A DNA stretch of 64,000 nucleotides from Litoreibacter roseus (GTDB lineage: Bacteria > Pseudomonadota > Alphaproteobacteria > Rhodobacterales > Rhodobacteraceae). A program made the translations under genes and the position numbers. Position 1 is the stretch's first letter; every line of letters begins with the position of its first letter. The DNA is taken from NCBI RefSeq assembly GCF_009811795.1, contig NZ_BLJE01000002.1:1178001-1242000 (forward strand), read 5' to 3'. Below the pieces are notes generated by a model, which saw nothing but the letters and a program-made list of their open reading frames with translations, made no database searches and had not been told where the DNA came from. Of the stretch, positions 1 through 8,155 are shown one piece after another.

Positions 1-1053
1 CTGATCCGCTTTCAGATAGCCCCGCGTGGCCATCATATCTTCCAGAAAAGCCACTTGGCTTTCATTGATGAAAAGGCCCAATTCACCGGGTTCAGAGAAA
101 TCGACCTGCGAGGCAAGCAGGCTGATCGTGCGAAGCGTATCATCACCGTCCCGCGCCATGGCCGCAGCGGCAATCGCCAGCAACGTGCCCCCCAGACAAT
201 AGCCGACCGCATGCAATCGTTCCGCGCCTCCGGCCTTGATCTTGGTGATCGCCGCGCGGATACCCAAATCGATGTAGTCCTGCATCGACAGGTTTGCGTC
301 CGTATCATCCGGGTTCTTCCATGACAGGATGAAGACTTCGAACCCCTGATCGCGCAAAAACGCCACCAGAGAGCGTTGCGCCGTCAAATCCAGAATATAG
401 TATTTCATGATCCACGCAGGCACGATCAGGATCGGCTCAGGATGCAACTTATCGGTGGTAGGGCGATACCGGATCAACTCGATCAGGTCATTGCGCAAAA
501 TGACATCGCCCGGGGTCGTCGCCAGATCCTCACCTACCCGATAGGCGCTCGGCCGACGCGGGCAGTTTGACAGCAACCGATTGAAATCTTCGAGCCAGTA
601 GCGCGCGCCCCGGATCAGGTTCTGGCCAAGCTCTTCTCGAGTCCGCTCATGCACCTGCGGGTTCGTGACCGCAAAATTGGCAGGCGACAGCATATCCAGC
701 CATTGCCGCGCAGCGAAGTTCACGATCGCTGCGTGCTTCGGATCGACGCCGGGCATGTTCGTCGTGGCCGCGTCCCACCAGTTCTGCGTGGCGATGAACC
801 CTTGCGCGAGGGCCTTGTAAGGGAAGGAAGCCCAAGTCGGATGGGCAAACCGCGGATCGGAGGAAATCTCCGGGGCGGGTTGGTGCGGCAAAGCCAGTTT
901 GCGCAACTCAAGCATCTTGTCTGGGGATCCTGCCAGATGAAGCGCCCAATCCACATAGGCCGTTGCCAAAGCCGCAGGGGACAGCCCGCCTGTCATCTGA
1001 CCCAAAGCCGCGTGCCATGCGGGGTCGATCCGTAGGGGTTCGCGCTCAGTCAC
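1..1053 (-). CDS. phaC: Class I poly(3-hydroxyalkanoate) synthase, 3' part cut by window edge
   Basis: PhaC polymerises (R)-3-hydroxyacyl-CoA into storage polyester at granule surfaces. The gene starts at GTG 1053 and 351 residues are visible. The N-terminal cap region contains WALHLAGSPDKMLELRK and the family-typical FNRLLSNCPRRPSAYRVG. The lipase-like box GYCLGGTLL follows, with the nucleophilic cysteine at about residue 286. The C-terminal part with the catalytic Asp and His lies beyond the left edge. Its start overlaps the stop of the upstream HlyD gene (GTGA), so it may be co-transcribed with the ABC exporter, which is an unusual partner. No phasin or phaZ is visible. The usual class I length is about 580-620 aa, so roughly 60 percent is seen. 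Confidence 0.88.
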   Translation of the reverse strand, partial: MTEREPLRIDPAWHAALGQMTGGLSPAALATAYVDWALHLAGSPDKMLELRKLALPHQPAPEISSDPRFAHPTWASFPYKALAQGFIATQNWWDAATTNMPGVDPKHAAIVNFAARQWLDMLSPANFAVTNPQVHERTREELGQNLIRGARYWLEDFNRLLSNCPRRPSAYRVGEDLATTPGDVILRNDLIELIRYRPTTDKLHPEPILIVPAWIMKYYILDLTAQRSLVAFLRDQGFEVFILSWKNPDDTDANLSMQDYIDLGIRAAITKIKAGGAERLHAVGYCLGGTLLAIAAAAMARDGDDTLRTISLLASQVDFSEPGELGLFINESQVAFLEDMMATRGYLKADQ

Positions 1054-2261
1054 AACTCTGACCTCTCAACCAGATTGACACCGTCAGAAATTGCATCACT
1101 GGGATGGGTCACGACACGCTCGCCCAGCTCGAGGCCCGCCTCGACCTCGGTCCTCTGGCTGTTGCGGCGACCCAATGTGACAGAGCGAAGGGTGGCAACA
1201 CCATCATCCGCCACAAAGACCGCCCAGCTTTCGCCGTCGCGAAACACGGCGCTGAGCGGCACCTGCATGACATCCTCAGCGCGCCACTCCACAATCCTGA
1301 GAAACACGGAGAACCCGTCGCCCAGATGGGGGCGCTCTTCCTGTGGGCTGGTCAGGGTGAAGTATGCGTCTACGCGTTGCTCTTCGATCCCCAAGGCCGA
1401 CACCTTCGTGCGGGCCTTGGGGTCGATCCGATCAAGCTCGGCCTGCAGAACATCAGGCCCGCCCCACCGTTCCACATAGGCCAGCGCACCCGGATTGAGG
1501 CGGACCGCATCGTTTGACAGGATGTCGGCCACAAGCTCCAGATCCTCGGGGTCGCCAATGCTGACGAGCGGCGCCCCGATGGCGACCGGGCGCTGGCTCA
1601 TCGCGGACACCGACAGGATGACCCCGTCGGCAGGCGAAGTCAGTTCTATACAGCATTGCGCCGGCGTCGCGTCTGTTTCGGCCGGATCGATCAGACTTGC
1701 CCGCGCCCGCTCAATGGCGCCATCGGACATCTCAATCCGCGCAAGCGCAGCCTCTACCGCTGCCGTGGCCACCGCAAGTTTCTGGGTGTCGTCTTCCAGC
1801 CGCGTGACCGAAGCCACCCCGCGCGTCACCAAAGCCTTGGTCCGGTCCAGTTGCGTCTTCGCAAAGCTCGCTGTTTCTTCGGCTTGACGCAGATCCGCCT
1901 GCGCCACGTGACGGGCGGCCAGAGCTTCCTGCAGATCAGCCTCGGCCTGAAGGCGGGATCGCGCGTCCAGAAGGGCAGAAGACGAGGGCTGCACGACAGC
2001 CACGACCGTCTCGTGGGCGCGCACAGGATCGCCTTCTTCTACCGGCGATCGCAGGGCCGTTCCCGCAATCGGTGCTGCGACCTCATAAAGGTCACGCACC
2101 TGCGTTTCCCCTTCGGCGTTGATCGTAACTTCGAGCGGCCCGCGCGTGACCTCGACCAGATCGACCGGAACGGGGTCATCGCGGAAGCTGACATAGGCCA
2201 GGCCCGCGACCAGCGCGCCACCAAGCCCCATCAAAACAAGCGTACGTGTCGAATAAGCCAT
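1050..2261 (-). CDS. HlyD/MacA-type periplasmic adaptor (membrane fusion) protein
   Basis: Periplasmic adaptor of a MacAB/DevBCA-like exporter, 403 aa. It has one N-terminal membrane anchor (about residues 9-27, LVLMGLGGALVAGLAYVSF). The split lipoyl/barrel-sandwich halves come next (EVTINAEGETQVRDLYEVAAPIAG near the N-terminus and LTSPADGVILSVSAM after the hairpin). A long helical hairpin rich in Ala/Glu separates the halves, and a beta-barrel domain closes the protein. It lies 4 bp downstream of the permease gene and its stop overlaps the phaC start. It would link the inner-membrane permease to an outer-membrane channel, but no TolC-type gene is visible. The substrate cannot be read from the sequence. 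Confidence 0.85.
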   Translation of the reverse strand: MAYSTRTLVLMGLGGALVAGLAYVSFRDDPVPVDLVEVTRGPLEVTINAEGETQVRDLYEVAAPIAGTALRSPVEEGDPVRAHETVVAVVQPSSSALLDARSRLQAEADLQEALAARHVAQADLRQAEETASFAKTQLDRTKALVTRGVASVTRLEDDTQKLAVATAAVEAALARIEMSDGAIERARASLIDPAETDATPAQCCIELTSPADGVILSVSAMSQRPVAIGAPLVSIGDPEDLELVADILSNDAVRLNPGALAYVERWGGPDVLQAELDRIDPKARTKVSALGIEEQRVDAYFTLTSPQEERPHLGDGFSVFLRIVEWRAEDVMQVPLSAVFRDGESWAVFVADDGVATLRSVTLGRRNSQRTEVEAGLELGERVVTHPSDAISDGVNLVERSEL

Positions 2262-2265
2262 ACCA

Positions 2266-4629
2266 TTATTCCCTTGTTTTCATCACTGCGATCAGATCCA
2301 GCCGATCCAACCGGCGGCGCACGACCATGGCGGACGCGAAGGCCGCGCACAGGACGACAAGACTGCCAACTGTGAAGGTTGCGGGTTTCAACACCAGTGG
2401 GATCGCATAAAGGTCGCTGGTGAACGCGTTGGTCATCGCCTGGGCAATCCACGCGCCGATCAGCCACCCGACAGGCTGCGCGATCACCGCAATCAGCATC
2501 ATTTCCCCCACCAGAATGTAGGACACCTCCCCACGCCCGAACCCAAGGATCCGGAGGCTGGCCAGTTCTCTCGCACGCTCCGACAACTGGATGCGGGCGG
2601 CGTTGTAGGTCACGCCCACCGTGATCAGAACGGCAATCACGATATACATCGTGTTCATGACGACCACGTTCTGCTCGACCGTGTCTTGAAATGCGCGCCT
2701 GTTGTCGTTCATCTCGATGATCCCGCTCAGCTTGGGCAGATCTTTGATCGCGCGGTGCAGTGCGTCCATTTGGTGGTCATCCAGCGTCACGTTGGCCACC
2801 GACAGCTGCGGAATTTGCCGGAAGAGCGTGTTCATGAACTCCAGATCCATATAGGCGCCAAGGCCCAGATGCTGTTCCACAAGCCCTGTGACCGACAGCG
2901 CATAGGTTTCGCGCCGCCCGCTCAGGAATTCGGCTTCAAGTACGTCACCGCTTTCCACGTCCAACTGACGGGCCAGACGCACGGAGAGAACGATGCCGCC
3001 GGGAGGCACGATAAGCGGTTTGCCGTCCGCATCCAGAACCCGACTCAGGTCTGTGTCGGGTGGGCGCGCCTCTATCGCGACCCGCTTGGACAGATGGCCG
3101 TGATGCAGGATAGCCGTATGGTATTGCTGGCTTTCCGCCTGAAGCACTCCGGGCAGATTGCGGACATCTTCCAGCGCGGTCTCGGGGATGTCATCGGAGA
3201 AAAGCAGCATCGCATCCTGCCGGTTGGTCTGGTAGAACGCCAGATCGACAATTTCGTCCAGCGCATCGTTGATGAAGATCGACGCGATCACCGAAGAGAC
3301 GGCCAGCGCCAGCCCCAGAGACGTCATCGCGCTGCGAATGGGCCAGCGCAAAAGGCTGCGCAGGATCATGATCGTCGGTTGCGACAGCTTCAGATGCGCC
3401 ATCGCTTCATCCACGAAAGACCGCTTGAACCGGGGCGGGGCCGGGGGTTGCATCGCGATCGCGGGCGCTAGCCGCGCAGCTTTCAGGGCACTTTGCGCAG
3501 CCCCAAGGCTGGTGGTGGCCAACCCGGCCAGACCGGCCGCCGCGTAAACCCAGTAGGACACGCGGAAAATCACAAAGGGAAAGTTGAAGAACTGCGCGTA
3601 TTGCGCCGCCGTGCTGCGCGCCAGAACCGTCCCGGCACCCCAGCCCAGAAGGACGCCCACAATCGCAATCAACCCCGCAAGCATCAGATAATGCAGGCAA
3701 ATCTCGGTATTCGAATAGCCAATGGCCTTCAGCAGGCCGATCTCGCTGCGCTCTAGCGCAATGATCCGGCCCATGACCATGCTGACCAGAAAGCCGGAAA
3801 TGCCAAAGAAGATCGGCGGCAGGATTGCGGCCATACCCCGCAACTGGCTGATCTCCGCGTCCAGAAAGGCGTCCGATTGGTGCGTTGTGCGGTCGTAGGC
3901 GCCAAGACCGCCGAAAGGCTTCAGCAGATCATCCAGCGCGTCGATGACCGGCTCCGGCGACATGCCCGAGGCAATCGCTACCGAAATCTCATTGAATGCG
4001 CCTGTCATGTCAAAAGCGGCCGCGGCGGCGCGCTCTGACATCCAGATGATCCCGAACGACGAATTGTCAGGCATCAGCGCGCCTGGACCGATGGTGTAGA
4101 CAAACTCAGGCGACAGAGCGGTGCCGACGATGGTCAGTTCGCGCTTTTGGCCCTTCAGGTTAGCGCTGAAGCTGTCACCCGGTCGAAACCCGTTCTCGGC
4201 GGCAAAGGGTGCATTTACGACGACCTCGTCCGTGTGAACCGGGTTTGGAAAGCGCCCCTCAACCAGCAGTGGCACATTCAGCACTGGTGCCGTGTCTTCG
4301 GGATAGGACAAGATACGCCCCACGGCGGGTTTGATCCGGTCCGGGAGATCCAGAATTGCGTCGCCTGCGATACGCGCCTCGACGCTCAGGACGCCGTCGA
4401 TCTGTGCGATCTCGGGCACCAGTGACAGCGGCGCGCGGGTGGTGTGCACAAACACGTCCGCAAACCGGTTCCGCTCGTAATACGCCGCCCGTGTCTCGGA
4501 CAGGGCCGTGTACATGCCCACCGAAGTCAGCAGGATCGCAACGCCGCAGGCCAAGACCAATGCGATGGCAATCGCCTGGATCCAGAGGCGCTTGAAATCC
4601 CGCAACAGCTTTCTGTCAATCGCTTGCAT
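2266..4629 (-). CDS. ABC transporter permease with two FtsX domains
   Basis: Inner-membrane permease of 787 aa. It has an N-terminal anchor helix (about 15-38) and a large periplasmic MacB-like domain. A first FtsX block of three helices lies around 265-385 (GISGFLVSMVMGRIIALERSEIGLLKAIG). A second anchor and periplasmic domain follow, and a C-terminal FtsX block lies around 660-780 (LSERARELASLRILGFGRGEV). This duplicated arrangement fits mechanotransmission ABC transporters with both halves in one chain. It is 6 bp downstream of the ATPase gene and 4 bp upstream of the adaptor gene, so the three form one operon. The substrate is unknown; DevC-like or lipoprotein-type cargo would both fit. 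Confidence 0.85.
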   Translation of the reverse strand: MQAIDRKLLRDFKRLWIQAIAIALVLACGVAILLTSVGMYTALSETRAAYYERNRFADVFVHTTRAPLSLVPEIAQIDGVLSVEARIAGDAILDLPDRIKPAVGRILSYPEDTAPVLNVPLLVEGRFPNPVHTDEVVVNAPFAAENGFRPGDSFSANLKGQKRELTIVGTALSPEFVYTIGPGALMPDNSSFGIIWMSERAAAAAFDMTGAFNEISVAIASGMSPEPVIDALDDLLKPFGGLGAYDRTTHQSDAFLDAEISQLRGMAAILPPIFFGISGFLVSMVMGRIIALERSEIGLLKAIGYSNTEICLHYLMLAGLIAIVGVLLGWGAGTVLARSTAAQYAQFFNFPFVIFRVSYWVYAAAGLAGLATTSLGAAQSALKAARLAPAIAMQPPAPPRFKRSFVDEAMAHLKLSQPTIMILRSLLRWPIRSAMTSLGLALAVSSVIASIFINDALDEIVDLAFYQTNRQDAMLLFSDDIPETALEDVRNLPGVLQAESQQYHTAILHHGHLSKRVAIEARPPDTDLSRVLDADGKPLIVPPGGIVLSVRLARQLDVESGDVLEAEFLSGRRETYALSVTGLVEQHLGLGAYMDLEFMNTLFRQIPQLSVANVTLDDHQMDALHRAIKDLPKLSGIIEMNDNRRAFQDTVEQNVVVMNTMYIVIAVLITVGVTYNAARIQLSERARELASLRILGFGRGEVSYILVGEMMLIAVIAQPVGWLIGAWIAQAMTNAFTSDLYAIPLVLKPATFTVGSLVVLCAAFASAMVVRRRLDRLDLIAVMKTRE

Positions 4630-4635
4630 GCCCGC

Positions 4636-5346
4636 TCACCACACGATCTCGGACGGGGCAAGGCGGTCGCGGTTGACCCGCGTCTCGCTGATCTTTCCGT
4701 CCTGAAAGAATAGCACCCTGTGGGCCATCCGCTGAATTTCAGCGTTGTGAGTTATGACAACGGTGGTCGTACCGAACCGCTCGTTTATGTCGCGCAAGAC
4801 CTCCAGCACCTGCACGCCCGTCGTACTGTCCAGCGCGCCCGTGGGTTCGTCACACAAAAGGATCTGGGGCCGCTTTGCAATGGCGCGCGCGATAGCCACC
4901 CGCTGTTGTTCGCCACCCGACATCTCGGACGGAAAATGATCCATCCGCTTGCCGAGCCCGACCAGATCAAGGGCCTCGGCGGCGGGCATCGGGTTCGGGG
5001 CCACGTCCGTGACAAGCTGCACATTTTCCCGTGCGGTCAGGCTGGGGACGAGGTTGTAGAACTGAAAGACAAAGCCCACGTGATCGCGCCGGTATCGCGT
5101 CAGATCGCGGTCGGACATATCGGTCAGTTCCGTGTCCTCAAACCAGACCTGACCGTCAGTGGCGTGATCGAGGCCCCCCAGAATGTTCAGAAGTGTGGAT
5201 TTCCCGCTGCCGGACGGTCCCAGCAGCACGGTCAACTCGCCCTTGTACAGCTCCAGATCGACGCCGGCCAATGCATAGACTTTCACCTCACCGGTGTCGT
5301 AGACCTTCGTGATGCCTTGGGTTCTGAAGATAATCTCTGACACCAT
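4636..5346 (-). CDS. ABC transporter ATP-binding protein (LolD/MacB family)
   Basis: ATPase subunit of 236 aa. Walker A is GPSGSGKST, the Q-loop region is [16 protein letters not shown], the signature is [15 protein letters not shown], and Walker B plus D-loop is [12 protein letters not shown]. The [12 protein letters not shown] segment is typical of the LolD/MacB/DevA subgroup, which pairs with FtsX-type permeases, and the next gene is exactly that. It is the first gene of the exporter operon. The flavodoxin-like gene lies 55 bp upstream in the same direction, so it may head the transcript. Confidence 0.9.
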   Translation of the reverse strand: MVSEIIFRTQGITKVYDTGEVKVYALAGVDLELYKGELTVLLGPSGSGKSTLLNILGGLDHATDGQVWFEDTELTDMSDRDLTRYRRDHVGFVFQFYNLVPSLTARENVQLVTDVAPNPMPAAEALDLVGLGKRMDHFPSEMSGGEQQRVAIARAIAKRPQILLCDEPTGALDSTTGVQVLEVLRDINERFGTTTVVITHNAEIQRMAHRVLFFQDGKISETRVNRDRLAPSEIVW

Positions 5347-5401
5347 TGCCTCCTGTCCGGTGAGGCGTACAGCGCAGCGGCGCGTCCGGAATTGATCGAC
5401 C

Positions 5402-5935
5402 TCAATTTGCGATCATTGACCTTTCGGCATTCCCCAAATCGTTAATGAACCGCTCGAGGATCCGATGCTCGGTCTCGGTGCCCTCGAACTCGTTTGGGAA
5501 GGAGGCGACCGCACTGAACGCACGACCCAGATCGGCGGTCCCTGCATCGACCGCCGCCTGGAAATGGGAATGACCGCCACTTGTCAGGCACAGCGCGACA
5601 GCATCCGGCAAGCTCGGATCAGACCGCAGCAGCGCGCGCAGAGGTGTGGCGGGATAGGACGTCCAGACCGGACCACACAGGATTACACGGTCATAGTCGG
5701 ATAGGGGCGTGAAAGTCTGCGGTGGCAATTTGCAGACCTGCCGCACGCTGTCAAAACCTGCGTGCAGATACCCCAGAATAGGGCGCTTATAGGCCGGAGC
5801 GTCGATTTCGATCAACGTTCCGTTCAGCATGTCTGCCAGCCGCTGGGCGACGCGCTTTGAATAGCCAGAGCGCGAATAGAAAACGATCCCGGTTTTCGCA
5901 TGCCTTGTCCGTGCGTGAGTGTCCATCTGGCCCAT
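5402..5935 (-). CDS. Flavodoxin-like (WrbA/HemG-type) protein
   Basis: Predicted FMN-binding protein of 177 aa. The phosphate-binding loop is near the N-terminus ([20 protein letters not shown]), and [23 protein letters not shown] is the flavin-edge region of the flavodoxin fold. The partner and reaction are unknown. The chosen ATG at 5935 is followed by another three codons later, so the first residues are uncertain. A perfect FNR-type box is centred 54 bp upstream of the start, between this gene and the divergent Crp/Fnr gene. Oxygen-dependent control is therefore an inference. The ABC exporter follows in the same direction. Confidence 0.75.
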   Translation of the reverse strand: MGQMDTHARTRHAKTGIVFYSRSGYSKRVAQRLADMLNGTLIEIDAPAYKRPILGYLHAGFDSVRQVCKLPPQTFTPLSDYDRVILCGPVWTSYPATPLRALLRSDPSLPDAVALCLTSGGHSHFQAAVDAGTADLGRAFSAVASFPNEFEGTETEHRILERFINDLGNAERSMIAN

Positions 5936-5982
5936 TCCCGTTGCGATTTCAGCAAATCTGGCAGAGCGCGCGGCCTCATTTG

Positions 5983-5996
5983 TTGATAAATATCAA
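5983..5996. promoter_or_regulatory. FNR/FnrL-type binding site
   Basis: TTGATAAATATCAA is a perfect TTGAT-N4-ATCAA palindrome. It lies in the 112-bp divergent interval between the flavodoxin-like gene and the Crp/Fnr-family gene. Its centre is about 58 bp from the Crp ATG and 54 bp from the flavodoxin ATG. FnrL of Rhodobacterales recognises this consensus, so low-oxygen control of one or both units is likely. Confidence 0.7.
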
Positions 5997-6047
5997 ACCA
6001 AGCGGGACCGTCGCGGTGTACCCCAAAGACAAATTGGATGAGGTTCA

Positions 6048-6716
6048 ATGCTCACAAAACCATCATGGCGCGCCGCGTTTCCGGGTCTGGCTGATATTTC
6101 AGGTCAGGTCTCCGCGCAGTTGGACCGGACGGCGCGGTCTGTCCAACTCAAGCGCGGCGCGCAGATTTTTGGCCCCGGCAAGCCTGCGGAAAACCTGTTC
6201 CTGCTGGTCTCCGGCACGGTCCGGGTGCAGCAAGTGTCCGAAGGCGGGCGCGAGATTGTGCTCTACCGCGTCCATTCGGGCGAAAGCTGCGTTCTGACGA
6301 CGGCCTGTCTGCTTGCGTTCGAGGACTACACGGCAGAAGGCATCGCCGAGACCGATATCGAGGCCATCTTGATCCCACGCGACGATTTCGATGCTCTCAT
6401 GGCCATCTCGAAAGCGTTCCGCGCTTTCGTGTTCGAGGCCTATTCCAAACGGATCACGGATCTTTTTCTGGTGATCGAAGAGATTGCGTTCAAACGGATG
6501 GACATACGCCTTGCCCAGAAACTGCTGGACCTTAAGGATGCTGAACACACCCTGCATCTGACCCATCAACAGCTTGCGGTTGAGCTTGGCACCGCGCGCG
6601 AGGTAATCTCGCGCCAACTCAAGGAGTTCGAGCGGCGCGGCTGGCTCAGTCTCAGCCGGGGTGCGATCGAACTGCACGATATGCCCGCAATGCAACGGCT
6701 TGCCCGGACGTTTTGA
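6048..6716 (+). CDS. Crp/Fnr-family transcriptional regulator
   Basis: Regulator of 222 aa. The N-terminal cyclic-nucleotide-like beta-roll covers about 20-130 (ENLFLLVSGTVRVQQVSEGGREI, then RVHSGESCVLTTACLLAF). A long dimerisation helix follows, and the C-terminal winged helix is about 160-215 (LTHQQLAVELGTAREVISRQ as recognition region). The N-terminal four-cysteine cluster of true FNR is absent. Two cysteines in ESCVLTTAC lie in the sensor domain. Together with the downstream DUF2892 and YeeE/YedE genes, this suggests a thiol, persulfide or redox sensor; that is inference. It starts at ATG 6048 after GAGG. Confidence 0.85.
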   Translation: MLTKPSWRAAFPGLADISGQVSAQLDRTARSVQLKRGAQIFGPGKPAENLFLLVSGTVRVQQVSEGGREIVLYRVHSGESCVLTTACLLAFEDYTAEGIAETDIEAILIPRDDFDALMAISKAFRAFVFEAYSKRITDLFLVIEEIAFKRMDIRLAQKLLDLKDAEHTLHLTHQQLAVELGTAREVISRQLKEFERRGWLSLSRGAIELHDMPAMQRLARTF

Positions 6717-6802
6717 ACAGACGTGTGTGACAAACTCACAGACCCGCGTTCGCTGGTCGTCCATGTACCGAGTACGACCATAACCCGAAGGAGGATACCC
6801 AA

Positions 6803-7015
6803 ATGACCGCCAATCTTGGAAACGTAGATCGCCTTGTCAGAATTCTGGTCGGTTTGGCGCTGATCGTAGCGCCTCTGCTCAACACGCCGCCCATCTGGTC
6901 TAGTGCCGTTCTGGCCTATGCCGTGATGGCCGTCGGTTTGATCCTCGCGGCGACGGCCGTGTTCAGCTTCTGCCCGCTCTACCGCATCCTCGGCATCTCG
7001 ACCTGTAAGATCTGA
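6803..7015 (+). CDS. DUF2892 small inner-membrane protein
   Basis: A 70-aa protein that matches the DUF2892 (YgaP membrane part) pattern. It opens with NVDRLVRILVGLALIV, has a second hydrophobic helix (SAVLAYAVMAVGLILAATAVF), and ends with FCPLYRILGISTCKI carrying two cysteines. Such proteins often accompany rhodanese and YeeE/YedE sulfur genes. The start is preceded by a strong AAGGAGG. The YeeE gene follows after 3 bp, so the two are co-transcribed. Confidence 0.85.
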   Translation: MTANLGNVDRLVRILVGLALIVAPLLNTPPIWSSAVLAYAVMAVGLILAATAVFSFCPLYRILGISTCKI

Positions 7016-7018
7016 CCG

Positions 7019-7450
7019 GTGGAGACCTCATTCACACCCTACGCCTCATTGGCCGGTGGCTGTCTGATCGGCCTCGCGGCCGTTTTGCTCATGTTGGTGC
7101 GTGGCCGCATATTTGGCGCGACTGGCATCCTTGCAGGGGCACTCCGGCCCGCCAGCTTCTACGACTGGACATGGCGGATGATGCTCCTTCTGGGCATGGT
7201 CAGCGGACCGTGGGTCTACTTTGCAGGGGCAGGGCAGTTGCCCGCGATTCAGGTGCCAACCTCGCCCGCGTTTTTGGCCATTGGCGGCGTTCTCGTCGGC
7301 ATCGGTGTGACGCTGGGAAGCGGCTGCACATCTGGCCATGGCGTCTGCGGCATGGCACGTCTGTCCCCCCGTTCCATCGCCGCGACGGCGGTGTTCATGC
7401 TGACCACCGGGATCACCGTCTACATAATTCGTCACGTGGCAGGGGTCTAA
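7019..7450 (+). CDS. YeeE/YedE family sulfur-compound transporter, first half
   Basis: Membrane protein of 143 aa with about four hydrophobic helices. The YeeE/YedE signature GVTLGSGCTSGHGVCGMARLSPRSI contains two conserved cysteines. It starts at GTG 7019, just after the DUF2892 stop. Together with the next gene it forms a split pair, each half corresponding to one repeat of the full-length transporter. The family is linked to thiosulfate or sulfur transport; the exact substrate here is unproven. Confidence 0.85.
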   Translation: METSFTPYASLAGGCLIGLAAVLLMLVRGRIFGATGILAGALRPASFYDWTWRMMLLLGMVSGPWVYFAGAGQLPAIQVPTSPAFLAIGGVLVGIGVTLGSGCTSGHGVCGMARLSPRSIAATAVFMLTTGITVYIIRHVAGV

Positions 7451-7453
7451 ACC

Positions 7454-7906
7454 ATGCGCAATGTCCTGACCCTAATTATTGGTGTAATCTTCGGGACCGG
7501 CATCGCCCTGTCCGGTATGGCGAACCCGGCCAAGGTCGTGAACTTCTTCGACGTGGCGGGCACGTGGGACCCAAGTCTGGCATTCGTGATGGGCGGCGCA
7601 CTCTGCGTAACCTTTATCGGCTATCGCTTCGTCCTGAAGCGCCCTGCACCGGTCTACGACCCGACCTTTGACATACCCACGGCCCGGTCGCTGGACGCGC
7701 GGCTTCTGTCGGGCGCCGCGATCTTCGGGATCGGGTGGGGGATCGCCGGGTTCTGTCCGGGTGGGGCCTTGCCCGCCTTGGGAACACTGAACCCGAACGT
7801 GATCCTTTTTGTCGTGGCTTTGATTGTCGGGATGCTGGGAACACGCTTCGCCTTGACCAGAGCGCAAAGTGTTGACCCAACAGGCAACCCAAGAGCTCAG
7901 CACTAA
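7454..7906 (+). CDS. YeeE/YedE family transporter, second half
   Basis: Membrane protein of 150 aa with the second-half signature GIALSGMANPAKVVNFFDVAG and a later GIAGFCPGGALPALG containing the conserved cysteine. It starts 3 bp after the previous stop. The pair, the DUF2892 gene and the Crp-type regulator form a short sulfur-related operon. The C-terminus is slightly longer than the hydrophobic core and ends with a polar tail. Confidence 0.85.
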   Translation: MRNVLTLIIGVIFGTGIALSGMANPAKVVNFFDVAGTWDPSLAFVMGGALCVTFIGYRFVLKRPAPVYDPTFDIPTARSLDARLLSGAAIFGIGWGIAGFCPGGALPALGTLNPNVILFVVALIVGMLGTRFALTRAQSVDPTGNPRAQH

Positions 7907-7994
7907 AACGCCAAAAAACACCGGCAAAAGCCAAGGTCGCATATTTCCGCGCTTGACGCCCAATGGCCTATAAAATAGAGCGTTAAAGCTCTGA

Positions 7995-8068
7995 GCGGGT
8001 ATGGTGAAATGGTATCATAAGAGCCTTCCAAGCTTAAGGTGCGGGTTCGATTCCCGCTACCCGCTCCA
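7995..8068 (+). tRNA. tRNA-Gly (TCC anticodon)
   Basis: The 7-bp acceptor arms GCGGGTA and TACCCGC pair perfectly. The D arm, the anticodon loop CTTCCAA with TCC, the T arm GCGGGTTCGATTCCCGC and an encoded CCA are all present. The length is 74 nt. Confidence 0.95.
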
Positions 8069-8155
8069 GATCACCACACCTCATTGACCTGTGACACGCT
8101 TGCGCTTGCGAGCGGCGGCTGGCTTGGGTAGGAAAGTCCCGTTGCGGAGGGCTTC

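Noticed and set aside
1050-2261. HlyD as the type I secretion partner of the RTX protein
   Set aside because: It is the adaptor of a MacB-type permease/ATPase operon 39 kb away, not of an HlyB-like exporter.
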